Below are positions 1 through 6,889 of a stretch of DNA of 7,619 nt, in pieces. The DNA comes from an uncultured Clostridia bacterium. Lineage in GTDB: Bacteria; Bacillota; Clostridia; Peptostreptococcales; Anaerovoracaceae. Location: contig CAMIWY010000061.1 of NCBI GenBank assembly GCA_946402595.1, forward strand, positions 1 to 7,619, given 5' to 3'. The position numbers and the translations under genes were made by a program. The stretch's first letter is position 1, and every line of letters begins with the position of its first letter. The notes beneath the pieces were generated by a model. The model saw nothing but the letters and a program-made list of their open reading frames with translations, was not told the DNA's origin and did not search any database.

Positions 1-300
1 CGTGATCTGCTCAGATCAAACGGTATAGTAGTATACGTTAAGCGTCCGCTCGATATGCTGGACAAGAGGGGCCGTCAGATCAGCATCAACAGGGGCCTTG
101 CCGAATTCTTCAATGCGAGAGACCGGGTATACCGGAGAGTCGCTGACATGTCAATACTGAATTCGAGGATATTCGGTGAGCGCCGCGCCAGGACCGGAGA
201 AGGCAATACCTATAATTACGAGCTCAAGGGCTTTGTGTATTATATAGCTAAGAAAATCGAGAGGTATCTGAATGAAATTGCTGATAATAAATGGACCTAA
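1..300 (+). CDS. aroK: Shikimate kinase, C-terminal part (5' end outside window)
   Basis: Shikimate kinase phosphorylates shikimate at the 3-OH with ATP in the cytoplasmic pathway to chorismate. The reading frame is open from base 1 and gives 99 codons before TAA. The sequence begins in the second half of the kinase: a strand reading GIVVYVKRPLDML, then the lid region with KRGRQIS, then ARDRVYRRVADMSI, which lines up with the family's 'AR-x-x-x-Y-x-x-x-AD' helix that carries the nucleotide-contacting arginine. The Walker A loop and the shikimate-binding GGG motif would lie upstream. The tail after the AD helix (about 45 residues, basic then YYIAKKIERYLNE) looks longer than usual. The last 29 nt overlap aroQ in another frame, which supports an aro operon. 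It could instead be the kinase half of an AroE-AroK fusion; the window cannot tell. Confidence 0.8.
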   Translation, partial: RDLLRSNGIVVYVKRPLDMLDKRGRQISINRGLAEFFNARDRVYRRVADMSILNSRIFGERRARTGEGNTYNYELKGFVYYIAKKIERYLNEIADNKWT

Positions 301-709
301 TATGAATCTGCTCGGAGTAAGGGAACCTGAGATCTACGGAACAGGAACATATGAGGAACTCGTGGACTTCATCAGAGAGCAGAGGGGCGAAGAGAACGAG
401 CTCAAGTTCGTCCAGACCAATCATGAAGGCGACATCATCGATGAGATCCATCAGGCTTATTTCGAAAACTATGACGGCATCGTACTCAATCCGGGCGGCT
501 ATGCTCACACCAGTATCGCGATTATGGATGCTATGAGAGCAGTCAGGACGCCTGTAGTGGAAGTGCATATTGCAGAGCCTCTTCTCCGCGAGGATTACCG
601 CCATCACACATATACAGGAACAGCAGCAATCGGAACCATCGCAGGCAAAGGATTCGACGGATATGTCGAGGCCATCGATCTTCTGAGTGATTTCGTTAAT
701 CACAAGTAA
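272..709 (+). CDS. aroQ: 3-dehydroquinate dehydratase, type II
   Basis: This 145-residue protein has the usual length of the dodecameric type II dehydroquinases, which convert 3-dehydroquinate to 3-dehydroshikimate by trans-elimination through an enolate. Family motifs appear in order: GPNMNLLGxRxPxxYG at residues 8-23 with Arg17 and catalytic Tyr22 on the flexible lid; QTNHEGDIID at 48-57; NPGGYAHTS at 73-81 with Asn73 and His79; EVH at 97-99 with the general acid His99; and Arg110 near the C-terminus. One departure is Ala101-Glu102 where the family usually has Ser-Asn after the EVH-Ile/Leu strand. The ATG lies inside the end of aroK, preceded by AGAGGT at 260-265 with a 6-nt gap, so its translation is probably coupled to aroK. 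A two-way terminator follows. Assignment to the family is near certain from the motifs. Confidence 0.97.
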   Translation: MKLLIINGPNMNLLGVREPEIYGTGTYEELVDFIREQRGEENELKFVQTNHEGDIIDEIHQAYFENYDGIVLNPGGYAHTSIAIMDAMRAVRTPVVEVHIAEPLLREDYRHHTYTGTAAIGTIAGKGFDGYVEAIDLLSDFVNHK

Positions 710-717
710 ATACTTGT
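702..717. repeat. ACAAGTA inverted repeat over the aroQ stop codon
   Basis: ACAAGTA (702-708) and TACTTGT (711-717) are perfect 7-bp inverted arms two bases apart; the aroQ stop TAA is 707-709. A third copy, ACAAGTA, lies at 798-804, so TACTTGTA (711-718) and TACAAGTA (797-804) also form an 8-bp inverted repeat on either side of the terminator hairpin. The repeats are directly visible. A function (operator, or extra pairing around the terminator) is a guess, and AT-rich intergenic DNA gives short palindromes by chance. Confidence 0.4.
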
Positions 718-738
718 ATAAACAGGCAATTGTAACGC

Positions 739-776
739 AAAACGACAAGGTCTTATGAGAAGATCCTTGTCGTTTT
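739..776. terminator. Bidirectional intrinsic terminator between aroQ and gpmI
   Basis: A 12-bp perfect stem, AAAACGACAAGG (739-750) with CCTTGTCGTTTT (765-776), can be extended by TCTT (751-754) with AAGA (760-763), leaving T764 bulged and a 5-nt loop. The plus strand continues into a T-rich run past 776; the minus strand has TTTT from the A-run at 739-742. It sits between two convergent genes, so it can end transcripts arriving from either side. Confidence 0.88.
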
Positions 777-811
777 CTTACTTTTACCTTTATGTGTACA
801 AGTATTTGCGC

Positions 812-2326
812 CTATACGAGCACGTCGCCTTCCATGCCTGCAGGTACTTCGAGGCCCATGAGTGTCAGGAGAGTAGGTGCGAGGTCTGCGAGCTTGCCTG
901 TGGTCTTCTTAAATGGTACAGGCTCGTTGCAGATGTGGCAGAGAGGAACCTCTGCGGTGCTGTGCTTGGTGACAACGTTTCCGTTCTCATCGAGCATTGT
1001 GTCTGCGTTGCCGTGGTCGGCAGTCAGGAGGATCTGTCCGTCCTGAGCGAGGATGGCCTCTGCGATCTGGCCTACGAGGCCGTCGAGAGTCTCAATGGCC
1101 TTCACTGCAGCATCGAATACTCCTGTGTGTCCTACCATGTCAGGGTTAGCGAAGTTCAGTATGATCAGGTCGTATGTGCCTTCGTTGATCTTCTCGATGA
1201 CGGTGCTTGCAACGAGAGGTGCGCTCATCTCAGGCTGCAGGTCGTATGTTGCTACCTTAGGTGACGGGATCAGGATCCTGTCTTCTCCCTTGTTAGGCTC
1301 TTCGACTCCGCCGTTGAAGAAGAATGTTACATGTGCGTACTTCTCTGTCTCAGCGATCCTCAGCTGTCTCAGGCCAAGGTCTGCGATCGTCTTTCCGAGC
1401 GTCGGATCGACATCCTCAGGCGGGAATGCGACAGTAACATTAGGCATTGTTGCATCATACTCAGCCATGCATACGTAAGTGAGATCCTGAGGGAAGGACT
1501 TTCTCTCGAATCCGTCAAAATCAGGGTCAACGAGAGCTCTTGTGATCTCGCGCGCTCTGTCAGGTCTGAAGTTTATGAAGATGACCGAGTCTCCTGTCTT
1601 AATAGGTGCTGCATTGACTACTGTAGGCTGAACGAACTCATCTGTCTCATCCTTAGCGTACGAAGCGTCGATGGCTTCCTGTGAGCATGAAGCGTGGAGT
1701 CCCTCGCTGAGAGTCAGTGCATCATATGCTCTTACAAGTCTCTCCCATCTCTTGTCTCTGTCCATTGCGTAGAATCTGCCGGAGATGACACCGATGCGGC
1801 CTACGCCTTCTTCTTTCATGTACTCTTCGAGTGCTCCTAGCCATGTCATAGCACTCTTAGGCGGTACATCTCTTCCATCGAGGAAGCAGTGTACGACTAC
1901 GTCCTCAACTCCGTTCTTCTTAGCCATGTCGATCACAGCCTTGAGGTGTTCAAAGTGGCTGTGCACGCCGCCGTCAGATACAAGGCCCATCACGTGGAGC
2001 GTGTGTCCTGCTGCGGCATTCTTCATTGCGCCGAGAAGTGCAGGGTTCTCGAAGAACTTGCCTGACTGGATAGATCTTGTGATCTTCAGGAGATTCTGGT
2101 AGATGACGCTGCCGGCACCGATGTTGAGGTGGCCGACCTCGGAATTACCCATCTGTCCTGCAGGGAGTCCCACCGGCTCACCGCTTGCTTCGATAGTAAT
2201 GAACGGATATTTTGCGAACATCTCATCGAGTACAGGAGTGTTCGCTGCGGCAATAGCATTGCCGTAAGTTTCTTTTCTGATCCCGAAACCGTCGAGGATC
2301 ATCAGCATTGATGGTCTGTGTTTCAT
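812..2326 (-). CDS. gpmI: 2,3-bisphosphoglycerate-independent phosphoglycerate mutase
   Basis: The enzyme interconverts 3- and 2-phosphoglycerate in glycolysis and gluconeogenesis through a phosphoserine intermediate and two Mn ions. At 504 residues it is close to the usual length (about 510). All the active-site landmarks are present: metal ligand Asp12 in LDGFG; catalytic Ser62 in GNSEVGH; His122 in SDGGVHSH; DGRDVPP at 150-156; Arg184 and Arg190; NFRPDRARE with Arg254 and Arg257; Lys329 in ETEKYAHVTFFFNGG; Asp396 and His400 in NPDMVGHTG; Asp437-His438 in ADHGN; and His455 in KHSTAEVP. The ATG is preceded by TAAGGAG (2336-2342 on this strand), 9 nt away, which fixes the start. The gene stands alone, apart from other glycolytic genes, with its own promoter upstream and a shared terminator downstream. 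Nothing is truncated. Confidence 0.98.
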   Translation of the reverse strand: MKHRPSMLMILDGFGIRKETYGNAIAAANTPVLDEMFAKYPFITIEASGEPVGLPAGQMGNSEVGHLNIGAGSVIYQNLLKITRSIQSGKFFENPALLGAMKNAAAGHTLHVMGLVSDGGVHSHFEHLKAVIDMAKKNGVEDVVVHCFLDGRDVPPKSAMTWLGALEEYMKEEGVGRIGVISGRFYAMDRDKRWERLVRAYDALTLSEGLHASCSQEAIDASYAKDETDEFVQPTVVNAAPIKTGDSVIFINFRPDRAREITRALVDPDFDGFERKSFPQDLTYVCMAEYDATMPNVTVAFPPEDVDPTLGKTIADLGLRQLRIAETEKYAHVTFFFNGGVEEPNKGEDRILIPSPKVATYDLQPEMSAPLVASTVIEKINEGTYDLIILNFANPDMVGHTGVFDAAVKAIETLDGLVGQIAEAILAQDGQILLTADHGNADTMLDENGNVVTKHSTAEVPLCHICNEPVPFKKTTGKLADLAPTLLTLMGLEVPAGMEGDVLV

Positions 2327-2344
2327 ATTTTAATTCTCCTTATT

Positions 2345-2359
2345 GGGGCAGCACGCCCC
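2345..2359 (-). other. GC hairpin in the gpmI 5' leader
   Basis: GGGGC (2345-2349) and GCCCC (2355-2359) form a 5-bp all-GC stem with a 5-nt loop. In the gpmI transcript it would sit just upstream of the Shine-Dalgarno site (2336-2342), without covering it. It could protect the 5' end or tune ribosome loading. I recognise no riboswitch fold in this short leader. Confidence 0.35.
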
Positions 2360-2394
2360 CGGGTGTAGTTATCCCTCTTATCGTGCCAGTCGTT

Positions 2395-2403
2395 ATTGTA
2401 TCA
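2395..2403 (-). promoter_or_regulatory. Probable gpmI promoter (extended -10)
   Basis: Read on the minus strand, the bases are TGATACAAT, an extended -10 box (TG-n-TACAAT, one mismatch from TATAAT). No good -35 lies 16-18 bp upstream (GTCTCT at 2418-2423 is weak), which is acceptable for an extended -10 promoter. Transcription would start near 2388 and give a leader of about 60 nt before the gpmI ATG. Called by pattern only. Confidence 0.45.
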
Positions 2404-2429
2404 CAGATTAACCGTAAAGAGACTAATTG

Positions 2430-2438
2430 TGTTAAAAT
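2430..2438 (+). promoter_or_regulatory. Probable addA promoter (extended -10, leaderless start)
   Basis: TG-T-TAAAAT at 2430-2438 matches an extended -10 box. Seven bases after its last base is the A of the addA ATG at 2445, so transcription from here would start on or beside the start codon and give an mRNA with almost no 5' leader. That agrees with the absence of any Shine-Dalgarno sequence upstream of addA. The -35 is weak (TTAACC at 2408-2413, spacing 19). Confidence 0.45.
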
Positions 2439-2444
2439 ATCCGT

Positions 2445-5400
2445 ATGGCAGTTAAATACACGCCTGAACAGATACAGGCGATAGAAACACTTGATAAGTC
2501 GGTACTGGTATCTGCGGCGGCAGGATCGGGAAAGACTGCGATCCTGGTCGAGAGAATCCTGCGAATCATTCTCGAGGGCAAAGCGAATGTTGACGAGCTC
2601 CTCGTAGTGACCTTCACTAATGCGGCGGCCGCTGAGATGAAGCTGAGACTTGCATCGGCAATAAGAAAAAGGATGCGGGAGAACCCGGAAGACACAAAAC
2701 GTCTGAAGGAGCAGCTCTCGCGGCTTTATCGTGCGTACATAACAACAATAGACAGTTTTGCCCTGAGAGTAATAAGAGAGTTCTTCTATGAGACGGACTC
2801 CGATCCGGATTTCAAGGCCTGTGACGAGGTTCAGGGAGAACTGATGAGGCGCGAGGCCCTCGCTGAGCTGTTCGAAGAAGGGTTTGAAAATGACCATATC
2901 CTGGATATTACAGCTGATGAGGCGGCGTCACATCCGTATTCCGGGGAGATCACTGATGCAGTTAACAGCGTCGGATTCAGGGAATTCATGAGGCTGTACA
3001 GCGAGGAGCGCCAGGAGGATTCGTTCAAGGACAGGATGCTGAGCGCATATGCGGGGCTCCGCTCCGTGCCTGACTATTTTGACTGGGCCTATGGTAAGGC
3101 TGAGCAACTGAACGTGACAGAAGAGACCTTCGAGGGCTCCGGACTGCAGGCAGCGATGGCAGCTGATGCAGAGGAGACTTTTACAGCTGCGTGCAATTCT
3201 GCTGACCGTATAAGAGGGCTGTTCTTCGATGCAGGCCTGGAGGACATGTATGAGGAAAAACTCGCTCCTGAGGTGCAGATGCTGCATGAATACAGAGATG
3301 CGGTTTCCGGCGGAAATCTCAGCATGGAGATGCTCGAGAGGGTAACTGCTGCTTCGTTCATAAGGCTCGTGGCAGGCAAGGAGCAGAAAGAGGCCTACAG
3401 CACGATCAAGGATGAAGTATCAGCTCTGAGAGATGCTTATAAGAAAGAAATCAACGGGTGGAACACCAAATACATGACACCTGATCTTAAGACGCGTCTT
3501 GATGAGATGAATGCCACATATAAGTACACGGTGTACTACATCAGGATGCTCGAGGAGTTTGAGAGGCGGTATGCAGCGAAAAAGCGCGAGCGACGTGTCA
3601 TGGATTTTGCCGACATGGAGCACATCGCTGTCCGCATACTCCGGAATGAAGAAGCTGCAGAGACTCTCCGCAGGCGTTTTCACTACATATTCGTGGATGA
3701 GTATCAGGATACCAACCGCATCCAGGAAGAACTCATAAGCAGCATCGCAAGGCCTGACAACGTCTTCAGGGTAGGCGATGTCAAGCAGAGCATATACAAG
3801 TTCAGGCAGGCTGAGCCGGAGATATTCCAGGAGATGTACAGGAAATTCTCAGACGGCGAAGAGCCTGACGGCACGGCGATCGATCTGAGCATGAATTTCA
3901 GGTCGAACGAAGCAACCATCAATTATATAAACCGGGTATTCGAAGATGTCATGGAAGGCTATGACGACAGGGCCAGGCTGTATGCGGGAGCGAAGTGCGA
4001 TCCTGAATACGACTTCATCCCGGAGGTCCACATACTGACTGCCGGTGAGGCGGAAGTGAGTGAGGAAGACGATGAGACGGCTGAACTCAGCAAGGAAGAG
4101 GCTGAGGCAGAATACATCGCAGGACTTGCGGAGGAACTCATAGGGACTGAGTTCCATGATACCAAGACAGGTGAGATCAGAAAGGCTGAGGCCAGGGATA
4201 TAGTGATCCTGTTCCGTGCGGTCAAAACGCGCGGGGATGTCATGGCGGCCGCGCTCAGAAGGCGCGGTATCGAGCCGCATGTCGAAGAGTCGGACGATTA
4301 TTTTGACACGGTGGAGATCGGCGTAGCGATGTCTCTGCTGTCCTGCATTGACAATATGAAGAGGGATATCCCTCTGATAGCGACCCTGCATTCCGAGGTG
4401 TTCGGATGGACTCCGTCTGAACTCGCCGGAGTCAGGATCGCACATATGGAGCACCTCAGAGAGAAGGGAAGATCAGGAAGGCCGGCGTTCTGGGAAGCGA
4501 TGAAATGGTACCGCGAAGACGGACCTGACGGAGAACTCAGGGACAAGGCTGTATATGCTGCAGACAGGCTGCTCGGCTGGAGGAGACTGTCGCATATGAT
4601 GCCTCTTGAGGACTTTATATGGTACGTGCTGACGGATTCGGGATATTACAGGATGGCGGGAGCCATGCACGGAGGTGCAAGGAGACAGGCCAACCTCAGA
4701 ACGCTCGCTGACAGGGCTGCGAAGTACAGTCAGGAGACGGTCGCTTCTCTCAGCTCATACATCACATTCGTTGACGTGATGAGACAGAAGAAGATAAGCA
4801 CCGGTCAGACACCTGCTGCGGCAGGGGACGATGTCATACGCATCTCCACGATACACAAGAGCAAGGGCCTTGAGTATCCGTTCGTAATAGTCGGCGGACT
4901 CGGTCACCGGTTCAGAAAAGACAACAATGAGAAGGGGTTCAGTTTTGACTCCTCCATAGGCGCAGGCCTGCCGTACATAGACCCATCCAGAAAATACTGG
5001 AGGTCGACACTTATCCAGAGAGCGATCAATGCCAAGTCAAGAAGGGACGGCTACAGTGAGGAGCTGAGAGTCCTCTATGTCGCCATGACAAGGGCGAGAA
5101 ACAGACTGATCATGGTCGGAACATATGACAGTGCTGAAAAGCTTGAGAAGTATTCCGCACGGCCGGACTGCTATCTCAAGGTGATGCAGGATGTCATTAA
5201 GACCGGATTCAACAGATACTATATAAAACCGCTTCCGGTCTCAGCTGCCGAGGCAGCCAAGAGAAAACTGAGGATACCTGATCCTGACAGCATCGAGCTC
5301 ACACCTGAAGAGACGGAGATGCTCAGGGAGATAGAGCGCAGATTCTCATACAGATATCCGGACAGCGATCTTCTTACTGCCAAGGCCAAGTATTCTGTAA

Positions 5401-6080
5401 GCGAACTCAGGAGAGCTGCACTTGATGCTGAGGCAAAAGAGAATGATGAGGATACGGACAGTACAGATGACAGCGGAAGCTCATCCGCCGGAGCCGTAAT
5501 GTCACGAAGAAAACGCACCACTGCGAGTGCCGCAGACATCGGAACGGGGTATCACCGCATAATGGAATTCGCGGATTTTGCCCTTGCCTGCAGGGAAGAC
5601 GGAAGCGTCGATGAGGAGTATATAAGCGGATGCGCGCAGCTCCTTCACGATAACGGAGCGATAAGCGATGAGGTATTCGCTGAGATAGATACTGACAGGA
5701 TCGCGGGATTCTTCAGATCGGACATCGGCAGACGGGCAGCCGCTGCGGCAGGACGGGGGACTCTCAGAAAGGAAAAACCGTTCACGCTCAGAACAGCTGC
5801 AGAGACCGTTTCAGAGGGAAGCAGCGGGAGACATGTTCTTGTTCAGGGTGTCATAGACTGCTGCTTTGAGGAAGACGGCAGCATGGTTCTCATAGATTAC
5901 AAGTCGAATTTCATTAAGCCGGGCGCGAGCTATGAGGCTGAACTTGAGAGGATACGGCATGAGTACAGGATGCAGATAGATCTGTATTCGGAGGCTGTTC
6001 TGAAGGGGACCGGACTTGAGGTAAGTGAAGCGTACCTGTATCTGTTTTCCTCAGGAGAGGCACTGCGAATGGATCGCTGA
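2445..6080 (+). CDS. addA: ATP-dependent helicase/nuclease subunit AddA
   Basis: AddA is the superfamily 1A (UvrD/RecB-like) helicase subunit of AddAB, the RecBCD counterpart that resects double-strand breaks for RecA; its C-terminal RecB-family nuclease cuts one strand. The 1211 residues fit the family (about 1200-1240). Motifs in order: Q-motif TPEQ near 6-9; Walker A GSGKT at 27-31; VVTFTNAAAAEM at 54-65; TIDSFA at 101-106; Walker B VDEYQDT at 417-423; VGDVKQSIYKFR from 443; SMNFRS at 482-487; STIHKSKGLE at 801-810; and LYVAMTRAR at 877-885. The nuclease domain has His1037 (GTGYH), Asp1138 (GVID), Asp1151 and Lys1153 (DYKS), Gln1177 and Tyr1181, so it appears intact. An acidic Ser/Asp-rich linker (about 994-1018) separates helicase from nuclease. 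An in-frame stop at 2433-2435 leaves ATG 2445 as the only plausible start, yet it has no ribosome binding site. addB, normally the gene just upstream, is not here. The end carries three in-frame stops (TGA TAA TAA). Confidence 0.97.
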   Translation: MAVKYTPEQIQAIETLDKSVLVSAAAGSGKTAILVERILRIILEGKANVDELLVVTFTNAAAAEMKLRLASAIRKRMRENPEDTKRLKEQLSRLYRAYITTIDSFALRVIREFFYETDSDPDFKACDEVQGELMRREALAELFEEGFENDHILDITADEAASHPYSGEITDAVNSVGFREFMRLYSEERQEDSFKDRMLSAYAGLRSVPDYFDWAYGKAEQLNVTEETFEGSGLQAAMAADAEETFTAACNSADRIRGLFFDAGLEDMYEEKLAPEVQMLHEYRDAVSGGNLSMEMLERVTAASFIRLVAGKEQKEAYSTIKDEVSALRDAYKKEINGWNTKYMTPDLKTRLDEMNATYKYTVYYIRMLEEFERRYAAKKRERRVMDFADMEHIAVRILRNEEAAETLRRRFHYIFVDEYQDTNRIQEELISSIARPDNVFRVGDVKQSIYKFRQAEPEIFQEMYRKFSDGEEPDGTAIDLSMNFRSNEATINYINRVFEDVMEGYDDRARLYAGAKCDPEYDFIPEVHILTAGEAEVSEEDDETAELSKEEAEAEYIAGLAEELIGTEFHDTKTGEIRKAEARDIVILFRAVKTRGDVMAAALRRRGIEPHVEESDDYFDTVEIGVAMSLLSCIDNMKRDIPLIATLHSEVFGWTPSELAGVRIAHMEHLREKGRSGRPAFWEAMKWYREDGPDGELRDKAVYAADRLLGWRRLSHMMPLEDFIWYVLTDSGYYRMAGAMHGGARRQANLRTLADRAAKYSQETVASLSSYITFVDVMRQKKISTGQTPAAAGDDVIRISTIHKSKGLEYPFVIVGGLGHRFRKDNNEKGFSFDSSIGAGLPYIDPSRKYWRSTLIQRAINAKSRRDGYSEELRVLYVAMTRARNRLIMVGTYDSAEKLEKYSARPDCYLKVMQDVIKTGFNRYYIKPLPVSAAEAAKRKLRIPDPDSIELTPEETEMLREIERRFSYRYPDSDLLTAKAKYSVSELRRAALDAEAKENDEDTDSTDDSGSSSAGAVMSRRKRTTASAADIGTGYHRIMEFADFALACREDGSVDEEYISGCAQLLHDNGAISDEVFAEIDTDRIAGFFRSDIGRRAAAAAGRGTLRKEKPFTLRTAAETVSEGSSGRHVLVQGVIDCCFEEDGSMVLIDYKSNFIKPGASYEAELERIRHEYRMQIDLYSEAVLKGTGLEVSEAYLYLFSSGEALRMDR

Positions 6081-6097
6081 TAATAAAGAGAGAAAGA

Positions 6098-6103
6098 AGA
6101 GGG
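6098..6103 (+). promoter_or_regulatory. Ribosome binding site deciding the flavoprotein start
   Basis: AGAGGG at 6098-6103 lies 7 nt before ATG 6111, a normal gap. The in-frame TTG at 6105 would be only 1 nt away, too close to be used. This selects ATG 6111 and a 208-residue product. Confidence 0.7.
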
Positions 6104-6110
6104 ATTGATA

Positions 6111-6737
6111 ATGAGCAAGGTAGTATTACTTAACGGCAGCCCTAAGGCTGACGGATGTACGGCGACAGCACTTGACGAGATGGTCAGGGTCTTCAATGAA
6201 GAGGGCATTGAAACTGAGGTGATTCATGTAGGAAACAAATCCATCCGCGGATGCGTCAGCTGCGGATACTGCGAGAAGGGCGAAGGCTGCGTGGTGAAAG
6301 ACCTGGTAAACGAAGTTTCAGCCAAGCTGAAAGATGCAGACGGCCTCGTTGTCGGAAGCCCGGTTTACTACGGATCGCCTAACGGAACTATCATATCGTT
6401 CATGGACAGGCTGTTCTACAGCGCCCCTTATGACATGCACATGAAGGTGGGTGCGGCAGTTGTCAGTGCGAGAAGAGGCGGCAACTCCGCTTCATTCGAT
6501 GTGCTGAACAAGTACTTCAGCATCAGCGGAATGCCTATAGCTACATCGACTTACTGGAATCAGGTACACGGATTCACAGCAGATGATGTGAGGAAGGACC
6601 TCGAAGGCCTGCAGACAATGAGGAACCTCGCACACAACATGTCATTCATGATCAAAGCTATAGCTGATGCGAAGGAGAAGTACGGAATGCCGGCCGTAGA
6701 AGCAGAGGCATTCACAAGTTTTCCGGATGGGCTCTAA
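6111..6737 (+). CDS. NADPH-dependent FMN reductase / iron-sulfur flavoprotein-like protein
   Basis: This is a cytoplasmic flavodoxin-fold redox protein of 208 residues. The first strand and FMN-phosphate loop read VVLLNGSPKADGCT (residues 4-17); the second flavin-binding segment is GSPVYYGSPNGTIISFMDR (82-100), typical of the NADPH-dependent FMN reductase family; SARRGGNSASFD (119-130) follows. Between the first two is C-x2-C-x2-C-x5-C (Cys48, 51, 54, 60), which matches the compact motif that holds a 4Fe-4S cluster in archaeal and clostridial iron-sulfur flavoproteins (known pattern C-x2-C-x2-C-x4-7-C). Cluster binding is inferred from the spacing alone. The gene begins 30 nt after addA with no evident promoter or terminator between them, so it is probably co-transcribed. 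The electron donor and acceptor cannot be read from the sequence; related proteins reduce flavins, quinones or oxygen species. No specific gene symbol is justified. Confidence 0.85.
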   Translation: MSKVVLLNGSPKADGCTATALDEMVRVFNEEGIETEVIHVGNKSIRGCVSCGYCEKGEGCVVKDLVNEVSAKLKDADGLVVGSPVYYGSPNGTIISFMDRLFYSAPYDMHMKVGAAVVSARRGGNSASFDVLNKYFSISGMPIATSTYWNQVHGFTADDVRKDLEGLQTMRNLAHNMSFMIKAIADAKEKYGMPAVEAEAFTSFPDGL

Positions 6738-6758
6738 ATATTATTAATAAGCAAAAGA

Positions 6759-6858
6759 AAAAGATGCTGCAGCTTGTACTGCGAATATTCCGCAGGAACC
6801 ACCGGACAGAAACGCGGTGGTTCCGAGGACGTGAGCAGGATAAGCTGCAGCATCTTTT
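6759..6858 (+). other. Large hairpin element: structured RNA or complex terminator
   Basis: Starting 21 nt after the flavoprotein stop, bases 6759-6775 pair perfectly with 6842-6858 (17 bp, AAAAGATGCTGCAGCTT with its complement). Inside, 6795-6804 pairs with 6815-6824 (10 bp, GGAACCACCG with CGGTGGTTCC, 10-nt loop). Two alternative inner pairings compete: CTGCG 6779-6783 with CGCAG 6791-6795 makes a small side hairpin and a three-way junction, while CTGC 6779-6782 with GCAG 6835-6838 extends the main stem. The outer stem ends in TTTT on the plus strand and is preceded by an A-rich run, so it could terminate in both directions. The 66 nt between the outer arms is far more than a simple terminator needs. 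I do not recognise a known RNA family. Confidence 0.6.
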
Positions 6859-6889
6859 ATTCATGAGAAATAATAAGAATCAGGAAAAC

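Noticed and set aside
248..748. A 166-codon minus-strand frame opposite aroQ
   Set aside because: It lies entirely antisense to aroQ, whose motifs are unmistakable; the Cys-rich product resembles no family.
755..1264. Plus-strand open frames opposite gpmI (169 codons and others up to 2311)
   Set aside because: They are antisense to a complete gpmI with every active-site residue and have no ribosome binding sites or recognisable domains.
2343..2444. A riboswitch or T-box in the gpmI/addA intergenic region
   Set aside because: The gpmI leader is only about 60 nt with one 5-bp hairpin, and addA seems to have no leader; there is no room for an aptamer plus expression platform.
2340..2897. A 185-codon minus-strand frame across the gpmI/addA intergenic region
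   Set aside because: It overlaps the addA Walker A region on the other strand and both promoters; its composition is that of an antisense shadow.
6105..6110. TTG at 6105 as the start of the flavoprotein
   Set aside because: It would leave only 1 nt after the AGAGGG site; ATG 6111 has a proper 7-nt gap and begins at the first flavodoxin strand.
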